Below are positions 33,340 through 44,099 of a stretch of 64,000 bases of DNA, one piece after another. This stretch comes from Pseudorasbora parva (taxonomy: Eukaryota; Chordata; Actinopteri; Cypriniformes; Gobionidae): NCBI RefSeq assembly GCF_024679245.1, contig NC_090176.1, forward strand, positions 23,080,546 through 23,144,545, in the 5' to 3' direction. The notes under the pieces were generated by a model. It ran no database searches, was not told the DNA's origin, and saw only the letters and a program-made list of their open reading frames with translations. Positions within the stretch are counted from its first letter, which is position 1; each line of letters begins with the position of its first letter. Both the position numbers and the translations under genes were made by a program.

Positions 33340-33960
33340 AAATGCACTCAAAAAAAATTACTTGTTGAATTTATTTGAAAAAGCGGTGTGAATTAGTTGC
33401 GCACAACTATATTGAGCAATTTTTACAAACAACAATTTAGCTGTATGAACAAAAGAAATTCAAGTAAAATTAAATTAAATACTAAATTAAATACAAACCA
33501 TTTGAATTTGTCACTATAACAATATTTATAATGTTATGTTAAACTATTAAAAGTTTATTATGTAAGGTGAACAGATTTATCATTTTTAATTTACCTTTAA
33601 ATAACAACAAGCATATTTTTTAGAAATAAAATGGAAAATGAAATCATTGAAAAAACTTTGATTAAATTCCAATGAATGTGTGAAAAAGTGCCCACAGATT
33701 ACAGAAACTCCTCAGTGTACAACATAACTGAACATTACAACATAAAAACATTTTAATCCCTAAATTTCCTCTCCTAACGCAGTCCCTTGCAAAGCATGCT
33801 GGGAACTACAGATCCACTAGCCACTTAGTTATGTCAGCACAAACATTTCATGTAGTTTTAACACAAATTAATTTAGGTCAATCAGAATCAAATCAGGTTG
33901 ATATAAAACAATTAAATTAAGTTGATAGAAAATTAGATACGTTTAAGTAACGCAGACAGA
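33340..33960. repeat. AT-rich dispersed element (CACTCAAAAAAAATTA type)
   Basis: Begins about 33345 with CACTCAAAAAAAATTACTTG and closes with TTAAATTAAGTTGATAG near 33925. The interior GCAAAGCATGCTGGGAACTA (33789) is a well-known landmark of this class in cyprinids. Exact tips and target duplication not resolved. Confidence 0.45.
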
Positions 33961-34144
33961 ATTTATGTGTCATATCTATGATTTATATATCATTTTTCTG
34001 AGGTAAATATCCCATTATTTCATCATTTACACACCTTAATGAGTAAATATGGAAAGCAGCTGAGATTCATGTGCTCACACTTGTGTAAAGTGACTAAGTA
34101 TAAACTTCTTTGTTTTATTACATTACTGGCGTGATCATTAGTAC

Positions 34145-34400
34145 TGTGAAGAAGGATCGGGTTATTGTCATGTGACCATCAGAATCGCCATGTACAGTTC
34201 TCTGATACCAGAAAACTGTGAAACACCTCCTCGTGCCAATTAAAGCACATTTGGTTTTCTTTCCGAATGCCTTATTTTTCTATTTAGCTCTTTATTATTA
34301 TCATCTTTCTCCTGCGCTAACGAGATGAGAAAATACTTGCTCAGTATATGTGATCCTTTGGGAGAGCAGAGCAGAAAAGAAAAACAGCAGAATGGAAGCA
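34145..34400. repeat. Tandem duplication, unit A
   Basis: Shares in order with unit B: CATGTGACCAT, ATGTACAGTTCTCTGATACC, CCAATTAAAGCACATTT, TTATTTTTCTATTTAGCTC and CTTTGGGAGAGCAGAGCAG. Period about 820 bases once the insertion in unit B is removed. No protein-coding signature. Confidence 0.75.
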
Positions 34401-34949
34401 GGAGCGATGGATAAGCATAGGTGAAACGAGATAAAAAGAGCAGAGGTGAAAGCTCAGATTCACAGTGAACGCAAGAGCTGTGAACTGCGCTCTATAAAAT
34501 ATCTTTTTTTATTTTATTCTTGAGACGAGATGTAAGAAAGCAAGGAACAGACTGCACGGCTCACACATTAGTCATATCTCACAGGGCTGATTATTTGATT
34601 AGGACTCTATTCTTTGTAGAATGTTTCTCAAGCAGCTGAACCATATTTCAAAAACTTGCAAAGATGTAAATTCCATCATGAGCGATTCACGTTTCAAAGG
34701 ATCTTTCCCTTTATGACCGCAACATTAATCATCGGTGGCCTGGCTGAGGGTCAGGACCACAAAATTGTAAGAACAAGCAAGCAGACGAGGAAATTCTGAT
34801 TCAGATTTTTATAATGCAGACTTCTGAACTATAGCTTTCGAAAATATTACCACTCACTGTAGTGTATTATAAGGAAGCAGGTTTACACCACAGAGGAGAG
34901 CATTTAAAAAATGTATACAAATAAATTCACACTGTGATGTATACAATTA
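34401..34949. other. Spacer between duplicated units
   Basis: No gene recognised. It may be part of the duplicated unit, but no counterpart downstream of unit B was established. Confidence 0.4.
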
Positions 34950-35740
34950 CTTTTCTGTAGTAGGGTTACGGTCAGGTGACCATGTTATCTTCAGAAGTTT
35001 CATGTACAATTCTCTGATACCAGACTACATATCCAGACTTAAAGGGTTAGTTCACCCAAAAATGAAAATTATCTTCGGAACACAAATGAAGATATTTTTG
35101 TTGAAAGCTGAATTCACGCGATAGCGGCGCTCCTCTTCTTCTGGGTCATGAATCGAATGGCGGAGCTGCGTCATATTCTCACGCATGCGTCGAGTTCACG
35201 TCAATAACTTAGTGGATAAAGTCGTTTTTTGGATTTTTGTGCGCACAATAACTGTTTTCCTCGCATTGTAAAATTATTGTACAGCCACTGTAGTGAGATG
35301 GACTTTGTAATGTCGTCTTTAGTGCCTTTTATGGGTCTTGTGAGTGGGTCAGTGTGAATTTACTGAATGCCAATAGAGGCCTTTCTGAAGCCTTTCTCAG
35401 CCATCAGCTTTCAACAAAAATATCTTTGTGTTCCGAAGATGAACGAAGGTTTTACGGGTGTCCAATGACATGAAGGTGAGTAATTAATGAAATAATTTTG
35501 AATTTTTGGGTGAACTAGCCCTTTAATAAAAACCCTCCTCACACACCAATTAAAGCACATTTATATCCAGGTTTGTCTCTTTTTCCCATGGTTTTCATTC
35601 CTGAATGCTTTATTATTATTATTATTTTTTATTATTAATATTTAGCTCCTTATTATTGGATTTGTACTGAGATGATATTTCCTCTACTTTCTCCTTTGGG
35701 AGAGCAGAGCAGAGCAGAAAATAAATAGGAATGAAGAAGT
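34950..35740. repeat. Tandem duplication, unit B (interrupted)
   Basis: ATGTACAATTCTCTGATACC (35012), CCAATTAAAGCACATTT (35548) and CTTTGGGAGAGCAGAGCAG (35693) match unit A, but the first is separated from the other two by an Angel-like insertion at 35039-35526. Small indels (a TTATTATTATTATT expansion near 35612) add divergence. Confidence 0.75.
35039..35526. mobile_element. Angel-like MITE, 488 bp, both ends present
   Basis: Left tip TTAAAGGGTTAGTTCACCC, right tip GGGTGAACTAGCCCTTTAA, mutually inverted. The arms continue as CTTCGGAACACAAATGAAG and its reverse form, and both carry ATATTTTTGTTGAAAGCTGA / TCAGCTTTCAACAAAAATAT. The centre is GC-rich. This is the best reference copy in the window for the fragments at 14310, 21894, 47440, 54820 and 62530. 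The name Angel is from memory of a described fish/frog MITE and needs checking. Confidence 0.85.
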
Positions 35741-36157
35741 AATGGAAAACTGTTTGAAAACTCTATTTTAAGGAATATGTATCCACTGTTTGTGACTGTG
35801 TTTGTGTTCTCATGCACCACTGACAACAATGATCTCAGGTCTTCAGAGGCAAGCAGTGTCCGTATCAATGACTAGCCGAACATAACCCAATGATGACAGT
35901 GCAACTTACAGCAAACCTGGCACCCTGCTGCAAAGTGCATCTGTCTGGTACACATACTCACACACTTGCTACAGCTGGGTATACACACTTGTGCTGCTTT
36001 GATGTTCACGGCCTCTGCATCAGTGCTCCAAAAATAAATGCAAGAGCAGTTTGCCACTCTAGAGACACATATTCCAATGAGTCACTCTGTCAATCCCCAA
36101 AGAACATACGGCACGAAAGAGAGATAAGGCAAAGAGTGCGGAAAACCTAAGTGTCAA

Positions 36158-36160
<3 letters not shown>
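35741..36160. other. No gene seen
   Basis: Mixed-composition sequence; frames at 35872-36150 on both strands show no domain. Confidence 0.45.

Positions 36161-36231
<71 letters not shown>
36161..36231. repeat. (AT)n microsatellite, 35 units
   Basis: Uninterrupted AT run seen directly; yields an artefactual Ile-Tyr frame. Confidence 0.97.
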
Positions 36232-36234
<3 letters not shown>

Positions 36235-37068
36235 GGGCTATAATTTCTAACTTGAAATTAAGCATACACCATTTATCTCATTAAACACTTTCATTTTGTC
36301 ATCATTTGCTATATCCAGCAAAATAAAACAAATCAGTTGAAGGGTGTCTCTCACAAACCTGTATTTTCTGCAAGATTCAAGGGTCAATGAAGACTCCAAA
36401 ACAGCAAATAACCAAATATAAAGAGTCCATATAATTCTATTATATAATAAATGTATACACACCAAAGCACCCATAAAAATATACAGAAAAAAAGGTTACA
36501 TAATTCAGTGTATATAGTGTGTGTACAGAGCAGCAACAAAGAGTTTGATTTCATTTTAGATGAGTCAAACTGCGATACCGAGCAGGACCACACGCAGTCG
36601 CCAAAAAACTCCTAAATCAACCGCTTTGACTGCATAAACCTACGATTACTAAACACAACAACACACACGGCTCACGAGCAGTGAGACTTTTATTATGAAG
36701 GGACACAGTCACCGGCACCATTTCCGCATTTCCGGTCACTAATATATAGAAAAATATTTCTTATTTACTATTGTTTTTTGTAATTTGCTTCTTTGTTCTT
36801 TTATGTAGCCTAACAAAAATAACTCTACATTTCTCATTCATATTGCCCATGCACCTGCACATACCAGTTGATATACAATGTCTTGATTTGGGTGCCACTC
36901 TGCATTTGAAAGTTTGAAAGGGTTTTAAATCTTCAAAATCAAGTAAAATAACTTAAAATGTAATTTTCAAACGGCAAAATTGTGGCCAGTGAAAATGCTA
37001 GTAACTTTGGAAAACCACTAGCCACAGTAGCTGGTGAGCAAAAAAGTTAATGTCAAGCCCTGTATATA
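36232..37068. other. No gene seen
   Basis: AT-rich, several short frames without motifs. Confidence 0.5.
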
Positions 37069-37070
37069 TA

Positions 37071-38606
37071 CAGGTGCTGGTCATATAAAAAAATTAAAAA
37101 GTTGATTTATTTCACTAATTCCATTCAAAAAGTGAAACTTGTTTATTATGTTCATTCATTGCATACAGAATGATATATTTCAAATGTTTATTTCTTTAAA
37201 TTGTGATGATTATAACTGACAGCTAAGGAAAATTCCAAATTCAGTATCTCAGAAAATTAATATAAGGATTTATTGAAGACACCTGGTGCCACACTCTAAT
37301 AAGCTAATTAACTCAAAACACTTGCAAAGGCCTTTAAATGGTCTCTCAGTCTAGTTCTATAGGCCACACAATCATGGGGAAGACTGCTGACTTGACTTGT
37401 CCAAAAGACAACCATTGACACCTTGCACGAAGAGGAACACAAAAGGTAATTGTAAAAGAGGCTGGCTGATCACAGAGCTCTATGTCCAAGTACATTAATA
37501 GAGAGGCAAAGGGAAGGGAAAGATGTGGTAGAAAAAAAGTGTACAAGCAGTAGGGATAACCGCACCCTGGAGAGGATTGTGAAACAAAACCCATTCAAAA
37601 ATGTGGGGGAGATTTATAAAGAGTGGACTGCAGCTGGAGTCAGCGCTTCAAGAACCAATACGTACAAATGTATGCAAGACATATGTTTCAGCTGTCACAT
37701 TCCTTGTGTCAAACCACTTTTGAACAACAAACAGTGTCTGAAGCGTCTCACCTGGGCTAAAGACAAAAAGGACTGGACTGCTGATGAGTGGTCCAAAGTT
37801 ATGTTCTCTGATGAAAGTCAATTTTGCATTTCCTTTGGAAACCAGGGTCCCAGAGACTGGAGGAAGATAGGAAAGGCACACAATCCACGTTGCTTGAGGT
37901 CCGGTGTAAAGTTTCCACAGTCAGTGATGGTTGGGGTGCCATTTCATCTAATGGTGTTGGTCCACTTTGTTTTCTGAGGTCCAAGGTCAACGCAGCCGTA
38001 TACCAGGAAGTTTTAGAGCACTTCATGCTTCCTGCTGCTGACCAACTACTGCTGGAGATGTAGATTTCATTTTCCAACAACCTGTAGACAGTGCCAAAGC
38101 AACATGGTATTCCTGTTTTTAATTGGCCAACAAACTCGCCTGATTTTAACCCTATAGAAAAAGGGAGTATTGTGAAGAGGATGCAATATGCCAGACCCAA
38201 CAATGCAGAAGAGCTGAATGCCACTATTAGAGCAACCTGGGCTCTCATAACACCTGAGCAGTGCCACAGACTGATCAACTCCATGCCACACCGCATTGAA
38301 GCAGTAATTCAGGCAAAAGGAGCCACAATATTGAGTAGATTGTTGTACATGCTCATACTTTTTATGTTCATACTTTTAAGTTTGGCCAAGATTTCTAAAA
38401 ATGCTTTGTATTGGTCTTAAGTAATATGCAAATTTTCTGAGATACTGAATTTGGGATTTTTACTTTGTTGTCAGTTATAATCATCAAAATTAAAAGAAAT
38501 AAATATTTCAAATATATCAGTCTGTGTGTAATGAATTAATATAACATACAAGTTTCCCTTTTTGAATGTATTTAGTGCAATAAATCAACTTTTTGATGAT
38601 ATTCTA
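37071..38606 (+). mobile_element. Tc1-like DNA transposon with long inverted repeats
   Basis: Left end CAGGTGCTGGTCATATAA after TATA. About 190 bases of each end are inverted: AGTTGATTTATTTCACTAA and CAGTATCTCAGAAAATTA at the left versus TTTTCTGAGATACTGAA and GCAATAAATCAACTTTTTGA at the right. The last ~20 bases of the right end (complement of the CAGGTGCTGG tip) are missing, so the element is truncated or disrupted at about 38606. Length fits Tc1 elements with long terminal repeats. Confidence 0.9.
37374..38340 (+). pseudogene. Tc1-like transposase, inactivated
   Basis: Intact relatives bind the element ends and move it by DDE chemistry. The frame starts ATGGGGAAGACTGCTGAC (MGKTADL) and soon stops. 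From about 37528 it reopens with SRDNRTLERIVKQNPFKNVG (helix-turn-helix region), then KDWTADEWSKVMFSDESQF, whose FSDES holds the first catalytic aspartate, and GNQGPRDWRK. It then breaks after PQSVMV, shifts frame for GVGPLCFLRSKVNAAVYQEV, and shifts again to NWPTNSPDFNPIEK, which keeps the catalytic glutamate (NPIE). The second aspartate, expected after FIFQQ (about 38075), reads as proline and the following stretch is scrambled. Several frameshifts and stops make it a clear pseudogene. Confidence 0.88.
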
Positions 38607-39407
38607 TTTATTATTATTTTTATTTATTTTTTCCAAAATTAGAGCATATTTGTTTTGAACCTGGATAATCATGTATTATAACTGTTTCTTTATAGTTCTT
38701 ATAGTGTTCCTGACCTGTAAAGAAGTGCATCTGGACTGTGTTCTGAATCAAGGCTCAATCATTTTCAGGCTTTTTGCACACGACTTTCTCTGTAAAAACA
38801 CAGTGAATGGAATTACAAATACATTACATGGCAAAATATTTAATTAGCTGTTCCAACACATGCACTCCTCTGTAAGAAATGGGATATTTGAATAACACCA
38901 AGCACACTTTGTTCAAACACACACTGAATGAAAGCTAAGGATAATATTGATGGTGAAAGGTTTGGCTAGATGCCTCTCCTAAATATGAATTACTCATTAT
39001 TTGCTGCAAACATTTTAATAGTCTGACTAGTCAATAATTCTAACTGATTTTACTGTTATTCAATGGAATTTTCAAATGGAGCAGCAAACAGGGTTTTTAC
39101 TGAAATGGGAATAAAACTCTTTCCACTGCAATCAGCACCGCTGTCATATTGCCATCTGCTCTGTTCTCATGTGGTTTTTAGCAGCGTGCTGGTGTCCTTG
39201 TTGTTGTGCTATCCTTGTGATAACACTCCCAGCGGTTTTAGTTGCCCCAAAATGTTCGAGTTGACTCATCTTAATTTATGTGTGTGTGGTTTGTGTGTAG
39301 ACACACACGCACACACACACTTAGATGTGGCTAAATGACAGCATCTTGTATCATACGCCAGGCTTCATCAGACACCGTGGACTGTATCTCTCATGAAAAG
39401 GAACCAT

Positions 39408-39412
<5 letters not shown>
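38607..39412. other. No gene seen
   Basis: Non-repetitive; AATATTTAATTAGCTGTTCC near 38838 is a homeodomain-type word. A 91-codon frame at 39063 has no known motif. Confidence 0.45.

Positions 39413-39448
<36 letters not shown>
39413..39448. repeat. (GA)n microsatellite
   Basis: GA run of about 18 units seen directly. Confidence 0.93.
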
Positions 39449-39452
<4 letters not shown>

Positions 39453-39791
39453 AAAAGTCTGGTATTGGGATGTCGGTGAATGGAAGAAATAAGTGCAAGC
39501 ATAATTATGATAATGAGTGGAGGACAGCAGGGAGAAGGTAGATATAAATGACAGCTCATTATCACAGTAAGAGACATCAAGCAAATGTCTCTCTCCTTGT
39601 CTGTATGTATGAATCAGACCTTTGGCAGTGTCTCCAAATGCAGTCACTCGCCTCTATTTCTGATTTTTCCGTTTTCTTCATTCTCATGTTCACTAAATCC
39701 TTTTCTCCAGCAGGCTTAACTTAACTTATTCTTTTCATCTACTTCTCTTACAATTACACACACAAAGCCTGCCTTTACTGTAAAAATTAGA

Positions 39792-39988
39792 GGTTAAACT
39801 TTATTTTAAAGTGTCAAAGTCAGTGTAATTATATATTTATGTACTGAGTAATAATAAATAAAAACATGTACTTACTATAGGGCTATAGGATTTGGTTGAG
39901 GAATAGTTTCATGTAATTATGCATAATTTAATGTTATTACTGGTGTGGTGTATTGTGTTACAAGGAAATTGTAAAATAAAGTGTAACC
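39792..39988. mobile_element. 197-bp MITE with 8-bp target duplication
   Basis: Tips GGTTAAACTTTATTTTAAAG and the complement of GGTTACACTTTATTTTACAA (17 of 20 match). AAATTAGA is duplicated exactly at 39784-39791 and 39989-39996. The 8-bp duplication points to the hAT superfamily. Non-coding; same tip style as the element at 61692-61970. Confidence 0.9.
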
Positions 39989-39996
39989 AAATTAGA

Positions 39997-41640
39997 TTAT
40001 ATTTATAGTTTTTATATTTTATAATTATCTGAGGGAATTGTCAAGGGCAAATACAATTCATAGACTGGCTTATTATCTCAATCATATCCACCTAACAGTA
40101 TTCCCTCTATTTTACAGTATATTTTATATTTTATTATATATGCAATGGGATCCAAACGAGAGAGCTGTCAAGATTAATCACACAAAAATTTTTTTTTTTT
40201 TACATAATATGTTAATTGTGTATGGTTATTATGTATATATAAATTCGCATACATGCATGTATATTTAAGAAATGTATTTTAGATTTATAAAATTTTTGGA
40301 ATCTCATGTACTCTTTTTACTGTAATGGATTTTCAAAATCACAAAACTTCACAGCTTTAAATTGGATTTTGAATGTGATATTCCGACATTTGGACCTCAC
40401 GGTATATTAAAGATTATTAAGATATATTAAATGTGTTTGTGGCACAGAGCGGAAGGATGTGGAGGTGGATGTTTTTCCCCCCTCTTAACAAGCATTTCAT
40501 TCATTAGAACATGGGAACATGAGGGATGCAATTTATCCCATGTGCCTTTGTTCTGTGAAAATGAAACACTCCGTGAAACATAACTGGGAACAGCCTCAGA
40601 GGAAAACACACACAAGCACACACTGAGAAAATACTCTGCTGGGCACCTAAAATATCAGTTCAGGTTTGGGGGTAGGACTGGTCTAGTATTGCTTTTTTCC
40701 ATGTGTTTTGTGTATCTATATCTGCGTAATGTCAGATTAGAGACCCAAAACATTTCTGAGGATGAGAGAGAGGGAGGAAGAGGAGATCCGGCTCATAAGC
40801 AGCTCAGTAGTTCTGGAGAACATCCAGGGGCAGAAAGACTCAGAGGGTACATGGTCTCCTCACCGTCTTGGAATGCTTGAAGCCCAAGAGTGGAGGAGGG
40901 TCACGCCTGTGTTAAATTCAGACCCAAGGCCTCATTTTGGATGGAAGCCATCCGAGCATGTGCAATCATCCAACCTGCACGCACCCCAGTGGTCTGCATG
41001 AGCTCTTACTTTAGCTAATTAGCAAGCCCACTGCTTTCTGTCATGGCTGCTTTTCCAGCACTCTCCCAATTCTGTGACTTTTTCCAGCCCGAAGGGCTTT
41101 CAGGGATGACAAAAACAGACTCAGCTAATGAGGAAAAGTGCAGAGCCTTGTTGATCATGGCTGACACATGAATTATAATATATATATATATTTGTTTGAG
41201 ATCGCTTTGTTTGGTTTCTTTACTGTCCTCTGATAATCACTGATGTTTTCCTTGAGCCTGGAATTTAGTAACGGAGCCCTTATGGACAAGATGAATCACA
41301 GTCTTAGGAAAAGGACTAAAGCAGATACTACTCTGTCACAGCATGAGCTCACTGTGAAAAGTGTTTAGTCCTACTGTTCAGAATTGCACCAGGTCACTTC
41401 ATGCGATTTTACTGATCAGAAAGCTATCTGAACTATCAAAACGAAACCATTTACATAAATGTGTCTATATCCGATCTTCAATTCCTGCGCTATATGCAGA
41501 TTTAATGGAGTTCACGTCACTGAAAATAACAGATATGAGCTGCATTTTATTGATCATCAGCTAATTTCAAGATCAAAGCCTGCAAAAGTAGAAAGCACGC
41601 TGTTAACCCTAAAAGTAAACTGTTAAGGGTGAACTAACCC
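39997..41640. other. No gene seen; two candidate regulatory stretches
   Basis: 40430-40600 (ATGTGCCTTTGTTCTGTG, a SOX-like word) and 40930-41160 (TTTAGCTAATTAGCAAGCCC) are non-repetitive and have a balanced, structured look of conserved non-coding DNA. Frames at 40427-41001 have no domains. This is an impression, not evidence of conservation. Confidence 0.35.
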
Positions 41641-41765
41641 TTTAATAGTTAGTAAGGTAGCTGTTAAGTTTAGGTATTGGGTAGGATTAAGGAATGTAGA
41701 ATATGGTCATGCAGAATATGGCTTTAATGTGCTTTACAAGTACTATAAAAAACAACATCAAACAT
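41640..41765. repeat. Fragment of a MITE related to 61692-61970
   Basis: TTAGGTATTGGGTAGGATTAAGG and GTCATGCAGAATATGGC match the interior of 61692-61970 nearly base for base. Tips missing. Preceded by GGGTGAACTAACCCTTTAA (about 41625-41643), an isolated Angel-like tip. Confidence 0.7.
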
Positions 41766-41883
41766 TAGCTATTTTGTTTTGTTCAAGACCTTGTTAAATT
41801 GCATTTTATATTGACATACACATACCTAAAGGATTATTAGGAACACCTGTTCAATTTCTCATGAATGCAATTATCTAATCAAC

Positions 41884-42947
41884 AAGGGATGCACGATATA
41901 ATCGGCACGACATCGGAATCGGCCGATAAACGCTTAAAATATAAAAATCGGCATCGGTCGATATGAAAACATTATGCCGATATGCCTTGCCGATATGATA
42001 ACGTGTTGATATGCGCCTGCAATAACTCACGTGTGCAAGGAGTGCTACAGCAATAAGACCATGTCAGCACTGCAGTCATTCTTCAAGTGAAAACAAGACA
42101 ATACATTGCATGTACAGTGATTTATATTGGCTGTTAAATGCTGTCTTGAATTTCTGAATGCACGTACAGAAGGACGTGACCGTCAGCAGCAGATTTGCCA
42201 CGTTTTCACAACAAAACTAGCCCAAAACAAGCCCAATCGCGTCTCCCCACTCTCTAGCGCGTGCGGCAGCCTCCATAGCAGCAGAAGCTCCTCCAGGTCC
42301 TAGTGCCCTCCAGCTAGACCGCTATATATTTATACATGCAGTGGGTGCGCTGTTGTTACACTAATACAATGAAAAGTAGAATACACAAATAAATTGAAGT
42401 TACTTCTTGTTCTGAATAAACAAATCAGTAATGATGTCATAAATCACAAGCATGACACTTGTAAATTAAATACTTTTATATACAGTGTATTAATCTGTAA
42501 TAAAATTTTATGAAATGGATGATGAAAAATAATCCAAGGAGCTCTACAATAATTGTAGAATTAAAAGACAGCATCAATGGATGTCATGCCACCCCCACTT
42601 CATGTGCACAGAGGTTAAATCCAAAAATACAATATTTAGGTTACAGCTGCATCTGGGGTGAAAAATTACTGACTTTATTATTGTTATTTTCAGAGCTTTT
42701 AATGTACTCTTATCATAAAAAGAACTTTATTAAAATTTATTTATCTTCAACAAGAATCCTTTTATTAAGGAGACCTCAGAAATCTGAAACCAGAATGAAA
42801 AAAAATTGTTTTTGCTCAAAATGGTGTTGTTTCCAAACAAAGGGAAAAAATAAACATATATCGGCATCGGTATCGGCATCGGCCAAAATGAGCTGAAAAA
42901 TATCGGCATATCGGATATCGGCAAAAATCCAATATCGTGCATCCCTA
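41884..42947. mobile_element. 1064-bp hAT-type non-autonomous element inserted in the Tc1 element
   Basis: AGGGATGCACGATAT is present at both tips in inverted form (15 bp perfect, first base differing). TAATCAAC is duplicated exactly at 41876-41883 and 42948-42955. Subterminal ATCGGC/GCCGAT repeats crowd both ends (41895-42000; 42858-42925), the layout expected for transposase binding sites. The 128-codon frame at 42510-42896 runs into those repeats and shows no transposase motif. The target lies in the Tc1 5' untranslated part, so the hAT element arrived after the Tc1 copy. Confidence 0.93.
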
Positions 42948-43026
42948 TAATCAACCTATCCTTCAGTGCATTTAGGGGTGTGGTCCTGGTCAAGACAATC
43001 TCCTGGACTCCAAACTGAATGTCAGA

Positions 43027-44085
43027 ATGGGAAAGAAAGGTGATTTAAGCAATTTTGAGCATGGCATGGTTGTTGGTGCCAGACGGGCCGGTCTGAGTAT
43101 TTCACAATCTGCTCAGTTACTGGGATTTTCACGCACAACCATTTCAAGGGTTTACAAAGAATGGTGTGAAAAGGGAAAAACATCCAGTATGCGGCAGTCC
43201 TGTGGGCGAAATTGCCTTGTTGATGCTAGAGGTCAGAGGAGAATGGGCCGACTGATTCAAGCTGATAGAAGAGCAACTTTGACTGAAATAACCACTCGTT
43301 ACAACCGAGGTATGCAGCAAAGCATTTGTGAAGCCACAACACGCACAACCTTGAGGCGGATGGGCTACAACAGCAAAAGACCCCACCGGGTACCACTCAT
43401 CTCCACTACAAATAGGAATAAGGGCTACAATTTGCACAAGCTCACCAAAATTGGACAGTTGAAGACTGGAAAAATGTGGCCTGGTCTGATGAGTCTCGAT
43501 TTCTGTTGAGACATTCAGATGGTAGAGTCAGAATTTGGCATAAACAGAAAGAGAGCATGGATCCATCATGCCTTGTTACCACTGTGCAGGCTGGTGGTGG
43601 TGGTGTAATTGTGTAGGGGATGTTTTCTTGGCACACTTTAGGTCCCTTAGTGCCAATTGGGCATCGTTTAAATGCCATGTTCTACCTGAGCATTGTTTCT
43701 GAACATGTCTATCCCTTTATGACCACCATGTACCCATCCTCTGATGGCTATTTCCAGCAGGATAATGCACCATGTCACAAAGCTCGAATCATTTCTAATT
43801 GGTTTCTTGAACATGACAATGAGTTCACTGTACTAAAATGACCCCCACAGTCACCAGATCTCAATCCAATAGAGCATCTTTGGGATGTGGTGGAACGGGA
43901 GCTTCGTGCCCTGGATATGCACCCCACAAACTTCCAGCAACAGCAAGATGCTATCCTATCAATTTGGGCCAACATTTCTAAAGAATGCTTTCAGCACCTT
44001 GTTGAATCAATGCCACATATAATTAAGGCAGTTCTGAAGGCGAAAGGGGGTCAAACAAGTATTAGTATGGTGTTCCTAATAATCC
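43027..44085 (+). pseudogene. Tc1/mariner-type transposase, inactivated
   Basis: Starts MGKKGDLSNFEHGMVVGARR at 43027. Two helix-turn-helix regions are visible: LSISQSAQLLGFSRTTISRV, and later the stretch around RRATLTEITTRY to TTRTTLRRMGYNSKRPHRVP. A frameshift near 43415 diverts the frame. The continuation reads WSDESRF (first catalytic Asp, about 43487), then stops at 43614-43616 (TAG where Trp is expected before GMFSW). It resumes to DGYFQQDNAPCH (second Asp, about 43762) and stops again at 43839-43841 (TGA where Trp is expected), then PPQSPDLNPIEHLWD (catalytic Glu). Counting codons through the stop, 36 residues separate the second Asp and Glu, not the 34 of classic Tc1. The C-terminus ends VLKAKGGQTSISM near the element end. 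Confidence 0.93.
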
Positions 44086-44099
44086 TTTAGGTAAGTGTA

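Larger units (their letters stand above)
41819..44097 (+). mobile_element. Tc1/mariner-type transposon with short inverted repeats, split by a hAT element
   Basis: Left tip CACATACCTAAAGGATTATT, right tip the complement of CACTTACCTAAAGGATTATT. Both continue to AGGAACACC, so the inverted repeat is about 29 bp with one mismatch. TA flanks both sides (41817-41818, 44098-44099). Removing the hAT insertion and one copy of its 8-bp duplication gives about 1207 bp, the usual Tc1 size with short ends. One defective transposase gene lies between the ends. Confidence 0.95.

Noticed and set aside
36059..36265. Ile-Tyr-rich frame, and the similar one at 4312-4518
   Set aside because: Products of (AT)n/(TA)n arrays.
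37799..38296. 165-codon minus-strand frame
   Set aside because: Antisense shadow of the Tc1 transposase pseudogene.
42510..42896. 128-codon frame inside the hAT element
   Set aside because: No BED finger or hATC-type motif. The C-terminal part encodes the ATCGGC subterminal repeats and the frame is flanked by AT-rich non-coding sequence.
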